The notes below the pieces were generated by a model that searched no databases, had not been told where the DNA came from, and saw only the letters and a program-made list of their open reading frames with translations. A DNA stretch of 64,000 nucleotides from ZC4RG20 sp036381515 (GTDB lineage: Bacteria > Pseudomonadota > Gammaproteobacteria > Steroidobacterales > Rariloculaceae), in contig DASVCR010000085.1 of the NCBI GenBank assembly GCA_036381515.1, positions 9,155 to 73,154 of the forward strand, in the 5' to 3' direction. The position numbers and the translations under genes were made by a program. Shown piece after piece: positions 8,826-20,895 of this stretch. How positions within the stretch are numbered: the stretch's first letter is position 1; each line of letters begins with the position of its first letter.

Positions 8826-9464
8826 CTACTCCCACTCCACGACGACGAATTCGGGCTGCAGCCGGCTCTCGCGGTCGGAGATCTTGAGCTCGATGTACTT
8901 CGGGCCGATGCCCTTCTCGAACGTGAGCGTCGCGCCGCGCCGGTACGCGCGCTCGTGCGGACCTTTGCCCGTGAAGAACGCGACGAGCTCGTGCTCGCCC
9001 GCGCGCATGTTCCCCGCGAAGAGGCGCTGAACGCCGCCGCGATAGAGCGCGTCGACCTCGCGGTCGGTATACAGGTAGCTCGCGACGTCCTTGCCGTCGA
9101 GCTCGAGCTCGATCGAGTCGAGCGCGAAGAACTCGCCGACGTCCATCGAGACGAAGACGGACACCTGCGTGCTCGCCGGGAACAGGAGCTCCTCCTCGAG
9201 CAGGAAGAGATCGCGGTTCAGGTCGACCGCGAGTTTCTTGAGCTCCTGCACCTCCTCGTCGAGCGTCCGAAACTCCTCGGCCCTCGCCGCGGCCGTGTCG
9301 TCGACGGCGAACTGCGGGGCCGGCGTGCCCGCGTCCTGCGCCGCCGCGGTCAGCGCGAAGCCGGCCGCGAGCACGGCCGCAAGCATTGCCGCCACGCGTC
9401 CCGCGCGCGGATCACGCGTGCGGGCCGCCCGGTGCTCGTCCGGCGATTTCGATCGTTCGTTCAT
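8826..9464 (-). CDS. secreted protein with short coiled coil, unknown function (envelope operon)
   Basis: A protein of about 212 residues. It has a long basic N-terminus leading to a signal sequence (VAAMLAAVLAAGFALTAAAQ), a coiled-coil segment (EEFRTLDEEVQELKKLAVDLN, about residues 65-85) and a beta-rich C-terminal half ending EFVVVEWE. I do not recognise a named domain. ATG at 9464 has GGAG 6-7 bases upstream; ATG at 9485 is an alternative that almost touches the stop of the redoxin gene. It lies between the TlpA-like gene and the TPR gene, 3 bases from the latter, and is therefore part of the operon. Confidence 0.68.
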   Translation of the reverse strand: MNERSKSPDEHRAARTRDPRAGRVAAMLAAVLAAGFALTAAAQDAGTPAPQFAVDDTAAARAEEFRTLDEEVQELKKLAVDLNRDLFLLEEELLFPASTQVSVFVSMDVGEFFALDSIELELDGKDVASYLYTDREVDALYRGGVQRLFAGNMRAGEHELVAFFTGKGPHERAYRRGATLTFEKGIGPKYIELKISDRESRLQPEFVVVEWE

Positions 9465-9487
9465 CCCACGCTCCGGCTCGTCCATGC

Positions 9488-9985
9488 TCACAGCTCGCGC
9501 AGCAGGGTCCTCACGCGCTCGTCCGGCCTGACGTCGCGCGCCTCGCCGATGAGCACGTCGCGCACGACGCCCGCGCGATCGATCAGCACGAGCGTCGGAA
9601 GCTCGTCGACGCGGTAGAGACGACCCGTTTCGCCGCGCGAATCGATCAGCACCGGGAAGTCGGCATCGAGGCGGGAGGCGATGCTCTCCGCACCCCGGCC
9701 GTCCTTGTCGAGGCTGACCACGAGGAGGACGAGACCCGCGTCGCGATAGCGCCGATACAGCTCGGCGAGATGCTCGTCGTGCGCCCGGCACTCGCTGCAC
9801 CACGACGCCGTGAACGCGAGCATCACGACGTCGGCGCGATGCTCGGACAACCGTACGTTGCTGCCCGCGACGCTCTTCAGAACGAAGTCCGGGGCCTCGG
9901 CCCCGGAAACAGGCTCGGCCGCTTCGAGGCCGGTCGCCGCAATGGCCGCGAGCACAACCGTAAACGTAGAAAGGCTAAGTTTCAT
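9488..9985 (-). CDS. TlpA-like thioredoxin-fold (redoxin) protein
   Basis: A 165-residue exported thioredoxin-fold protein. It has a signal peptide (MKLSLSTFTVVLAAIAATGLEAAE), then an AhpC/TSA-TlpA type domain with the redox motif WCSEC near residue 72 and the cis-Pro segment VDELPTLVLID. Such proteins act in the periplasm as thiol-disulfide reductases or chaperones for envelope proteins or cytochromes. It is the first gene of the ten-gene envelope operon, so it may look after Cys-containing partners of that complex, though the operon's proteins have few cysteines. ATG at 9985 begins the signal peptide. Confidence 0.8.
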   Translation of the reverse strand: MKLSLSTFTVVLAAIAATGLEAAEPVSGAEAPDFVLKSVAGSNVRLSEHRADVVMLAFTASWCSECRAHDEHLAELYRRYRDAGLVLLVVSLDKDGRGAESIASRLDADFPVLIDSRGETGRLYRVDELPTLVLIDRAGVVRDVLIGEARDVRPDERVRTLLREL

Positions 9986-10342
9986 GCGTCGATTCCGAGC
10001 TCGGCCGCGGACGTCCTCCGAAACAGGCGTCTGACACCATTCTTCTTCGTCTGCGCACGGCCGCGCCGTCGTCGAATTCGCGCCGGCGCCGGCTCGGCCG
10101 AGCGACCATACGTCCGCCGCCGAGGCTCGGTCCATGAGCCAGGTCTCAGTCCAGAAGCACTGCCCTCGTCGGCCGCTTGCCGAGCCGAGCCGGTCGCCGC
10201 CGAACACTAAGCGGCCCAAGCAGATACCGGCAAACTGTCGGCGCGCGGAGACGTATCGAAACTCCGACATTGCCGGAGCCGGCTGTTACGACGGGCAGGA
10301 AGAATGTTGAAAGGAGGGAAAGTGTGCCGCGCGGCGCTCGCG
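9986..10342 (-). other. intergenic region between purL and the envelope operon
   Basis: This 357-base stretch separates the end of purL from the redoxin gene, both on the minus strand. It should hold the promoter of the ten-gene operon, but I see no convincing -35/-10 pair. At 10029-10045 there is a degenerate copy (GTCTGACACCATTCTTC) of the palindromic repeat found elsewhere in the window. No gene is convincing here; the readable frames are continuations of shadows. Confidence 0.5.
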
Positions 10343-14257
<3,915 letters not shown>

Positions 14258-14308
14258 GGATACGGGGCGAAAGCAGCGCCTTGGCGGGGGCCCGCTATCA
14301 TACCGCCG

Positions 14309-15085
14309 CTATTCGACGTCGATCCAGCCGCTCACCGAATCCTGCTCGGCGATCGAGAAACGCACGGCGCGGCCGTCGAGCACGCCGCCGAGCGCGCGCT
14401 CGACGTCCTCGCGCGAGTTGTTCCGTTCGCTGACGTGCATCGCGGCGATCCACTGCAGGCCGCCGTGCAGCAGCGCCTCGACGCAGGCCGCGGCCTGCGC
14501 GTTGCTCAAGTGCCCGTATGCGGATGCGACGCGCGCCTTGACCGCGGGCGGATACGTGCCGCGCGCGAGCGATTCGGCCTCGTGGTTGAACTCGATCGCG
14601 AGCGCATCGCACCCGGCGAGCCGCTCGCGGATATGCGGCGTGACGTGCCCCGTGTCCGTGAGCAGCCCGAGCCGCCGGCCCCGCGCCGCGAACACGAACT
14701 GGCACGGCTCGCGCGCATCGTGCGGCACCGGAAACGGCTCGATGTCGATGCCGCCGATCGAGAGCCCCCGATGGGCCGAGAACCACTCGAGCTCGATCTC
14801 CGCGTCGTCGCCGGCGAGCGCCGCGAGCGCGCGCCCGGTGCCGTGGCTCGCGAGCACGGGCGTGCCGTGGCGGCGCGCGAACGTCGCGACGCCGCGCACG
14901 TGGTCGCCGTGCTCGTGCGTCACGAGCACGGCGGTGACGTCGGCGGGCGCCCGGCCGACCGCGGCGAGGCGCTGCTCGACGTCGCGATACGGCAGCCCGC
15001 AGTCGATCATCAGGAGCGTGGGCCCCGATTCGACGAGCAGCGCGTTGCCGCGGCTGCCGCTTGCGAGCGACGCGAAGCGCAGCAC
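14309..15085 (-). CDS. MBL-fold metallo-hydrolase (YycJ/WalJ-like)
   Basis: A 258-residue metallo-beta-lactamase-fold protein that begins LRFASLASGSRGNALLVES, typical of the YycJ/WalJ group (exonuclease or phosphodiesterase-like). The metal motif HEHGDH is at about residues 57-62, with further ligands probably His141 (PHDAREP) and Asp163 (LLTDTGH). The start is GTG at 15085. It lies 51 bases upstream of purL in the same orientation, so the two may share a transcript. The physiological substrate is not known; proposals for the family include nucleic-acid ends. Confidence 0.85.
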   Translation of the reverse strand: MLRFASLASGSRGNALLVESGPTLLMIDCGLPYRDVEQRLAAVGRAPADVTAVLVTHEHGDHVRGVATFARRHGTPVLASHGTGRALAALAGDDAEIELEWFSAHRGLSIGGIDIEPFPVPHDAREPCQFVFAARGRRLGLLTDTGHVTPHIRERLAGCDALAIEFNHEAESLARGTYPPAVKARVASAYGHLSNAQAAACVEALLHGGLQWIAAMHVSERNNSREDVERALGGVLDGRAVRFSIAEQDSVSGWIDVE

Positions 15086-15123
15086 GGCCGGCTACTCTCG
15101 ATGCGCCCGGCGCACGGCCGGCA

Positions 15124-15474
15124 TCAGGACTCGCGGGGGCCGCTCTTGCCGCCTCCCGGCGGCGAATATATCGGCATCGGGAACTGAGCGATGTTGCCGC
15201 CCTCGATGTTCGTGATCTTGCTGATCCCCTGCTTGTCGACCTCGTCGATGCGCAGCACCGAATGCAACGGCAGGTAGGTCCGCTTCACGCCCTCGAACTC
15301 GCTCTTGATGCGCTCCTCGGTGGGATCCACGACGACGGTCGAGCGCGTGCCGAACACGAGCTTCTCGACCTCGACGAAACCGAACAGCGACCCGTGGCTG
15401 ACACTGCGGGCGTAGATCTCGTAAACCTTACCCTGGTTCAGGAACAAGACCCTGTAAATCGGCTTCGACGACAT
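15124..15474 (-). CDS. DUF1820 family protein
   Basis: A 116-residue soluble protein matching what I remember of the DUF1820 family, found mainly in Gammaproteobacteria (PIYRVLFLNQGKVYEIYAR, then SLFGFVEVEKLVFG, VVDPTEERIKSEF). The C-terminal tail is Gly/Pro-rich and probably disordered. Its function is unknown. ATG at 15474 is preceded by a purine-rich CGCGAGG. It runs in the same direction as the MBL-fold gene and purL, 38 bases before the former, and diverges from the FHA gene. Confidence 0.85.
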   Translation of the reverse strand: MSSKPIYRVLFLNQGKVYEIYARSVSHGSLFGFVEVEKLVFGTRSTVVVDPTEERIKSEFEGVKRTYLPLHSVLRIDEVDKQGISKITNIEGGNIAQFPMPIYSPPGGGKSGPRES

Positions 15475-15711
15475 CCTCGCGGCTCCAGCCTCTCGGAAGC
15501 CGCCGAGCTTAGCACGCTTTCTCCGGGCGCGAAGTACGGGGCGCTCGGGGCGCTCGCCGTCGCTCCGCCGCGCCCCCGCTGAGACCCGTGTCACAGTACG
15601 CGCAACCGCTGCGGGGGCATGCGGAGAGGCGTGGCTATACTTCGTCGATCCGGACCGCCGACAGAGGTTTCTCGTGGCTACGATCTCGGCCCCCACCCAA
15701 GGACGGCTGCG

Positions 15712-17547
15712 ATGGCGCTTCGTCTGACCATCGTCAGCAGCAACGGCCCCAAGCTCGGCACACGCAGCGTAAAGGAGTTCGGGCCGAACGGCGGCACGAT
15801 CGGCCGCTCGCTCGAGTGCGACTGGGCCCTTCCGGATCCGAAGCGCTATCTGTCGAGCCGGCACGCGAGCATCGATTTCCGCTCGGGCAGCTATTACATC
15901 GTCGACACGTCGATGAACGGCGTGTACGTGAACGATGCCGAGCAGCCGGTCGGGCGCGGCAAACCCCAGCGGCTCTTCGACGGCGACAGGCTCCGCCTCG
16001 GCGAGTACGAGATCACGGTCGAGATCGACGAGGATCCGATCGCGCCTCTGATCGAGGAGAACCACATCGATCCGGTCGATCTCGCGCAGCGCGTCGAGGC
16101 GCCCGAGCCGACCAGCGACGACATGGTCGATGCGTACGAGATCACGGGCGTCGGCATCGAGATGATGCTGACGGAAGACGAGCTCGAGACGTTGGGCGCG
16201 CCGCTGAAATCGAAGGGCGCGTACTTCGAGATCGTCGACGACGATGCGGGCGCGGGGGCATCGGCACGGAACGGCTCCGGAGCCGCCGCCTCGCCTGCGG
16301 CGAGGCCCCGGGCCGAAGAGCCGTCCATGCGCGTCGAAACGCTCGAGATCCTCGAGGCCACGCAGCCGGCCGTGCTCGCGCCGCGGCGTGCCGCGGCAAC
16401 GGCTGGAGCGGCGAAGCCCGAGAGCGCGGCGAAGCCGGGTTCGAAGCCTGCCGCGGCGCTGAACGGTGCAGTGTCCGGCTCGGCGCAGCCCGCGACGGCG
16501 CCACAGCCGACGGCCGCGGCACAGCCGACGGCCGCGGCCCCACCAATGAACGCGGTACAGGCGACGGCCCCGGCGCGAAGCCCGATCAACGGATCCGCCG
16601 CCGCGCAAGCGCCGGCCCCGGCACGTCCGTCGGCCGCGGCGACGGCGGCCGGCGGCACGGGCCCGGCATTGCCGTCGCCCCCCGCTCGCGCCGCGAAAGC
16701 CGCGCAGGTCTCGCCGGCGAGAGCGCTTGCCGGAAAGCCCGGCGCGGCGCCCGGCGGACGCGCAGCCGACGTCGCTTCGGCGCCCGCGGGCGGCGCGCCA
16801 CGACCTGCTCCCTCCGCGGCACCCGCATCGCCCGCGCCGGCCGCTTCGTCCGTGCCACCTGCTTCGTCCGCGCAACCCGCTTCGTCAGGGCGGCCCGAGT
16901 CGCCCGCGCAGCCGGCGCCGCTACGTGCACGCGCGGCCGACCTCGAGCCGTTCTTCCGCGGCGCGGGCATCTCGGCCGCCGTGCCGCCGCAGAAAGTCGA
17001 CGCGTTCCTGTTCAGCGTCGGACAGGTCGTGCGCGCGATGATCGACCATCTCACCGAGAGCCTGCATCTGGTCGCGGATCAGAAGAACGCGCTGCGGCTC
17101 CCGAGCACGGCGGCCGACGAGGAGGACGACAATCCGCTCAAGCTCCTGGCCGGATACCAGGAGACGTTCGCGAGCCTGTTCCTCCGCGAGTCGCCGGGCC
17201 AAGTCCCGCCGGTCGACGCGGTACGCGGTGCGTTCGAGGAGCTCGAGCTGCATCAGCAGCTCCTGCTCAAATCCATCCGCAGCGCGCTCGATGCCTTCGT
17301 CGCCAGACTCGATCCGGAGGAGCTCGAGCACAAGTTCGCGCGCGGCGGCCGCGGCAACGTGCTCGTGAACGCGGCGAACCGGCTGAAGTACTGGGACCTC
17401 TACAAGGACCTCTACGACGTCGTCGCGCACCATCCGCCGGGCGAGCTGCCGCTGCAGTTCCTCGAGGATCTTGCGCAGGCGTACGAGCACGAGCTCGGGC
17501 ACGCACGGAACGGCTCCGCGCCGGCGGCGGAGCGGCAGGCAGGCTGA
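15712..17547 (+). CDS. FHA-domain protein of the T6SS TagH/ImpI type
   Basis: A 611-residue protein. An N-terminal FHA phosphothreonine-binding domain (about 15-100) has the canonical GRS (31-33) and SSRH (48-51) motifs. A very long Ala/Pro/Gly-rich linker (about 200-400) follows, then a helical C-terminal domain (about 410-605) resembling the one in type VI secretion FHA proteins (TagH/ImpI). In the T6SS threonine-phosphorylation pathway a kinase (PpkA) phosphorylates Fha and a PP2C phosphatase (PppA) reverses it; both enzyme types are encoded head-on immediately downstream. No other T6SS gene is in the window. ATG at 15712 has AAGGA 9 bases upstream. Confidence 0.85.
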   Translation: MALRLTIVSSNGPKLGTRSVKEFGPNGGTIGRSLECDWALPDPKRYLSSRHASIDFRSGSYYIVDTSMNGVYVNDAEQPVGRGKPQRLFDGDRLRLGEYEITVEIDEDPIAPLIEENHIDPVDLAQRVEAPEPTSDDMVDAYEITGVGIEMMLTEDELETLGAPLKSKGAYFEIVDDDAGAGASARNGSGAAASPAARPRAEEPSMRVETLEILEATQPAVLAPRRAAATAGAAKPESAAKPGSKPAAALNGAVSGSAQPATAPQPTAAAQPTAAAPPMNAVQATAPARSPINGSAAAQAPAPARPSAAATAAGGTGPALPSPPARAAKAAQVSPARALAGKPGAAPGGRAADVASAPAGGAPRPAPSAAPASPAPAASSVPPASSAQPASSGRPESPAQPAPLRARAADLEPFFRGAGISAAVPPQKVDAFLFSVGQVVRAMIDHLTESLHLVADQKNALRLPSTAADEEDDNPLKLLAGYQETFASLFLRESPGQVPPVDAVRGAFEELELHQQLLLKSIRSALDAFVARLDPEELEHKFARGGRGNVLVNAANRLKYWDLYKDLYDVVAHHPPGELPLQFLEDLAQAYEHELGHARNGSAPAAERQAG

Positions 17548-17550
17548 GCG

Positions 17551-18426
17551 TCAGGCCGGCGGCGGCGCCGCGGCCTGCTTGCGCGCGCCGCGCGCGATCC
17601 GCGCTTTCGGCCGATACGGCCTGAAGAGGATGATCGTCAGGTCGTCCGGCTTGCTCGGCTGACCCGAGCCGTTCCTCTTCATGCGTCCGACCGCCTTCTC
17701 GACGAGCCGGTCCGCCGCGGCGCGGATCGGCCCGGTGCGGATGATGTCGACGATCTCGTCCGCGAAGAGGTTGTCGAGCAGCCCGTCGCTCGCGAGGAGC
17801 ACCGTATCGAACGTCGCGAGCTTGACGGCGCCGCCGATCTCGACGCGCATGTCCTCGGTGCCGAGCACGTTGAACAGCACGTGCCGCTCCGCGTGCTGCA
17901 CGGCCTCGTCCTCGTCCAGGAGCCCCGCTTCGACGGCGAAGCCCGTCGGGGAGTGCGGCACGACGCGCCGCTTGATGCGCCCGCGCTGCCCGACGGCGAT
18001 GAGCTCCGAGTCGCCGACGTGGTAGCTGCGCATCCGCTGCTCGACGATCTCCGCGACGACGAGCGTCGTGGCGGCGCCGCGTGCGAGCTCGATCACGGAG
18101 CGGTTCGCCTCCTCGATCGCGTCGAGAATCGCGGGCCTCAAGCCCGCGGCAGGATCGGGGCGGCTGGTCAGGATTCTGGACAGGGTCTCGACCGTGACGT
18201 TCGAGGCCTCGCGCCCCGCCGGCGTGCCGCCGACGCCGTCCGCGACGGCGAGGACGAGCGCATCGTCGGACAACCAGATGATGGCCGCCGCGTCCTCGTT
18301 CGGCGTGTCCTTCTCCGGAGAGCGGAGGCTCCGCAGCGCGACCAGGCCCTGCGGAAGCTCCCTGTCCACCGAAACGTGATCTGACGCGCCTAGGAATAAC
18401 TGGACGCGTTCATCGGATGTGCTCAT
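17551..18426 (-). CDS. PP2C-family serine/threonine phosphatase
   Basis: A 291-residue PPM/PP2C-type phosphatase with the metal-binding motifs in order: LAVADGVGG (near residue 60), YHVGDSEL (near 140), LLASDGLLDN (near 215) and a C-terminal PDDLTIILF. It should remove phosphate from Ser/Thr, using two Mn/Mg ions. It overlaps the kinase gene by 4 bases (ATGA) and so is co-translated with it, a common pairing of opposing enzymes. The likely substrate or partner is the FHA protein encoded convergently 3 bases away. The C-terminus is a basic Ala/Pro tail. Confidence 0.9.
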   Translation of the reverse strand: MSTSDERVQLFLGASDHVSVDRELPQGLVALRSLRSPEKDTPNEDAAAIIWLSDDALVLAVADGVGGTPAGREASNVTVETLSRILTSRPDPAAGLRPAILDAIEEANRSVIELARGAATTLVVAEIVEQRMRSYHVGDSELIAVGQRGRIKRRVVPHSPTGFAVEAGLLDEDEAVQHAERHVLFNVLGTEDMRVEIGGAVKLATFDTVLLASDGLLDNLFADEIVDIIRTGPIRAAADRLVEKAVGRMKRNGSGQPSKPDDLTIILFRPYRPKARIARGARKQAAAPPPA

Positions 18427-19727
18427 CGTGCCAGCGCTTTCGTGCACCAGGGACAGTGATGCCAAAAATCCGTATCGACGCCCCATCGGCACGACGGGCA
18501 GCGAGTCTTGCTGCCGGGAAGCGCCCACGCGCGCTTCACCTTCGCGTGGCACCACGGGCAATACCGCATGAACGGCATCAGCGGTCCGCGGCAGCCCGGA
18601 TTCTCGCAGTGATGCGTGTAGCGGCGGTCTCCGTACGTGCGGCTCGTCTGCACCTCGAAGCCCGGACCGTAGCACCATGCGCAATACTGCCAATCGAGCT
18701 TCGAGCCGCGGTGACAGCGGGGACAAGTCGCCGGGAACGTCGTCTCGAACTTGTCGAGCGGCTTGTCGGCGCCGCACCAGGGACACGCGAGCATGGGCTC
18801 GGAGACCGGGCCCGTGCAGTAACGGCATTCGTAACGCGTGTCGAGGACCTTGCGGTACTTGCGCTGAAACTGGCGGAACAGCACCTTCTGCCAGAGCGCG
18901 GGATCCTCGGCGCCGTTGCTTCGCTTCGTGCTGCGCTTCCTCTTCGCCGCGCCGTTCCTGAGCCGCTTGAACTCCTCGTACATGACGACGGCGTTCCTGT
19001 AGCGGTCCTCCGGGCGCACGGCGACGGCTTTGCGCAGCCAGTCGACGAGCTTCGGTTTCAGCTTCGCGCGCACGCGCTGGATCCCGGGCGGCGGCCAGTC
19101 GTACGGCCACTCGATCAGGTGCCCGGAGAAGAGCTCGTAGATTACGAGCCCGAGCGAGAAGACGTCGGACTGGAACATGGGCCGCCCGACGGCCTGCTCC
19201 GGCGCGATATACCCGACCGTACCCGATCCGGACGCCTTCAGCGTGTGCTGAGCCACCTTCGAGTATCCGAAATCCGTCAACCGGAGCTGATTATCCGGAA
19301 ACAGAATGAAATTATCCGGCTTGATATCACAGTGTATGACGTTGCAGCGGTGCGCATGGGCGACCGCGGCCAGCGCCTGCTCCGTCAGGTGCAGCGCGGT
19401 CTCGGTCGAGATGCGCCGGCGCATCCGCTCCGCGAGCGACAGCTCGCCGAGCGGCATCGAGATCACGAAATGCCCGTCGATGTAGGACGCGTCCCGGATC
19501 GGCATGATGTTCGGATGCTCGAGCCGCGGCGCGAGACGGGCTTCGCGCTTGAAGTCGACGAGGAAGTAGTCGCTCATGCCGTTCTCGTGCGGCACCTTCA
19601 GAGCGACGCGCATATCCTGGATCGTGTCGAGCGCCTGGTACACGGCCGCGACCGGCCCGTTCGAGATGCGGCGCTCGATGCGATACTTTCCGAGTTTCTG
19701 TCGCGCCTTCAGCAAGGACGTCGTCAC
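18423..19727 (-). CDS. serine/threonine protein kinase with C-terminal zinc ribbons
   Basis: A 434-residue Hanks-type kinase. The catalytic domain (about 15-260) has the ATP Lys44 (VALKVP), catalytic loop HCDIKPDN (Asp134; Cys replaces the usual Arg of HRD), DFG at 152-154 and APE at 175-177. The C-terminal 140 residues hold eight paired-cysteine motifs (Cys 301/304, 315/318, 335/338, 349/352, 374/379, 390/393, 410/413, 425/428), which would make four zinc ribbons. No transmembrane helix is seen, unlike many PpkA-type kinases. The start is GTG at 19727 with a weak ribosome site. It probably phosphorylates the nearby FHA protein or another partner. Confidence 0.9.
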   Translation of the reverse strand: MTTSLLKARQKLGKYRIERRISNGPVAAVYQALDTIQDMRVALKVPHENGMSDYFLVDFKREARLAPRLEHPNIMPIRDASYIDGHFVISMPLGELSLAERMRRRISTETALHLTEQALAAVAHAHRCNVIHCDIKPDNFILFPDNQLRLTDFGYSKVAQHTLKASGSGTVGYIAPEQAVGRPMFQSDVFSLGLVIYELFSGHLIEWPYDWPPPGIQRVRAKLKPKLVDWLRKAVAVRPEDRYRNAVVMYEEFKRLRNGAAKRKRSTKRSNGAEDPALWQKVLFRQFQRKYRKVLDTRYECRYCTGPVSEPMLACPWCGADKPLDKFETTFPATCPRCHRGSKLDWQYCAWCYGPGFEVQTSRTYGDRRYTHHCENPGCRGPLMPFMRYCPWCHAKVKRAWALPGSKTRCPSCRWGVDTDFWHHCPWCTKALAR

Positions 19728-20027
19728 GATACTTTGCAGAGCTAATTAAGGTTCCGATGCTTCGCGGAGCTCGTCGAGAGGCCGGCGCCGGCAACGGGCT
19801 GACGGCCGGGAACCCGGTCGGCTCCGGCGATCCTGTGCTCCGACTGACCCCATTCCGAAAGACGACTCGGCGCGGATCCGTTCCCGATCGGGCTTCGTGC
19901 GGCGGGCAGCCCGGCACACGAAGACACGCGCCGGCGCGTCAATCATCCGTCCGGGAACACTCCCGGTCAAACGGGACGCCCGGGGTCCGATGCCGTATCC
20001 TAGCCGCGTCGCCACCGCCTCCTGACG
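19728..20027. other. divergent intergenic region (kinase / MerR)
   Basis: This 300-base spacer separates the minus-strand kinase/phosphatase operon from the plus-strand MerR gene, so both promoters should lie here. I see no strong promoter. GACTGACCCCATT at 19842-19854 looks like a worn copy of the GGGGTCAGAGCCC repeat family. TATCCT near 19997 is a possible -10 for the MerR gene but has no clear partner. No gene is supported. Confidence 0.4.
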
Positions 20028-20798
20028 ATGAAGCAACTCACGATAGGCGAGCTCGCCAAGATGGCCGGCGTGTCGCGCTCGATGCTCCGCTACTACGAGG
20101 AGCAGGGGCTCCTCAAGCCGGCGGCGCGAACGTCCGCGGGGTACCGGCTGTACTCGCCGTCCGCGGCCGAGATCCTGCTCTTCATCCAGCGGGCGCAGCG
20201 GCTCGGCTTCTCGCTCGCGGACATCCAGGTCCTGATCGAGCGGCTCGGCGGCGACGGGCCGTTCGACGAGACCCTCGTCCAGCTCGCGGAGGAGCGCTAT
20301 CTGCAGATCGAGCGCCAGCTCACCGACCTGCTGGTGCTGCGCCACGAGATGGCGGCGTTCCTGTCCGATCTCAATACCCGGATCGAGAGCGGCGCCGGCA
20401 GCGCCCGCGATCTCTATCAGCAGCTCGTGCGGCGCGTCTGCGGGCACGAGCCGGGCACGACCCCGCCGAAGGAGGCGCTCGCGTGGCTGCTCGAGCGGAC
20501 CGGCTGCGCGCTCGCGAGCCTCGACCGCGACGAGGTGCTCGGCGCGCTCGAGGGACGGCACATCCACATCTGGCGGGACGACGCGGGTTACCGGGTGCTC
20601 GTGCCGGGGCACGACCCGCGGCTCGAAGCCGCGCTCTCCGCGATCGCCCGCGTCGAGGCCGACTGCCACGCCCACGAGGCGCCGCGGCTCGAGCGCACCG
20701 ACGAGGGCTACCTGTTCGTCGCCGAGGGCGACAAGGCGTTCCTGTTCGCGCAGTTCTTCCTCGATCTCGAGCACGCCGGCGGCCGCGCCGCGCCGTGA
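20028..20798 (+). CDS. MerR-family transcriptional regulator (long form)
   Basis: A 256-residue MerR-family activator. The N-terminal winged-helix DNA-binding domain is clear (TIGELAKMAGVSRSMLRYYEEQGLL), followed by a dimerisation helix around residues 75-120. The C-terminal half (about 130-256) is much longer than in ZntR/CadR-type proteins and lacks their short C-terminal Cys metal loop; isolated Cys residues lie near 142 and 164. It stands 97 bases upstream of a Zn/Cd/Pb-type ATPase gene, with a perfect MerR-type operator between, so it probably controls that gene. A metal or other ligand could be sensed by the extra domain. Confidence 0.85.
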   Translation: MKQLTIGELAKMAGVSRSMLRYYEEQGLLKPAARTSAGYRLYSPSAAEILLFIQRAQRLGFSLADIQVLIERLGGDGPFDETLVQLAEERYLQIERQLTDLLVLRHEMAAFLSDLNTRIESGAGSARDLYQQLVRRVCGHEPGTTPPKEALAWLLERTGCALASLDRDEVLGALEGRHIHIWRDDAGYRVLVPGHDPRLEAALSAIARVEADCHAHEAPRLERTDEGYLFVAEGDKAFLFAQFFLDLEHAGGRAAP

Positions 20799-20825
20799 AC
20801 TCCCGCACACACCGGGTTTAAGCGC

Positions 20826-20856
20826 TTGACCTTCAAGCCCACTTGAAGGTCTACGC
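20826..20856 (+). promoter_or_regulatory. MerR-type operator/promoter of the Zn/Cd ATPase gene
   Basis: A -35 box TTGACC (20826-20831) is followed by the perfect inverted repeat ACCTTCAAG-CCCA-CTTGAAGGT (20829-20850) and a -10-like CTACGC. The 19-base spacing is longer than normal, the hallmark of MerR-regulated promoters in which the regulator twists the DNA to realign the boxes. It lies just after the MerR gene and 40-70 bases before the ATPase start. Confidence 0.85.
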
Positions 20857-20895
20857 TTGCCGCAAGCTTTCACGATACGAGGCCATTCGGAGGCA

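Noticed and set aside
15712..19727. A type VI secretion gene cluster
   Set aside because: Only the regulatory FHA/kinase/phosphatase types are present; no TssB, TssC, Hcp, VgrG, ClpV or baseplate genes are seen in the window.
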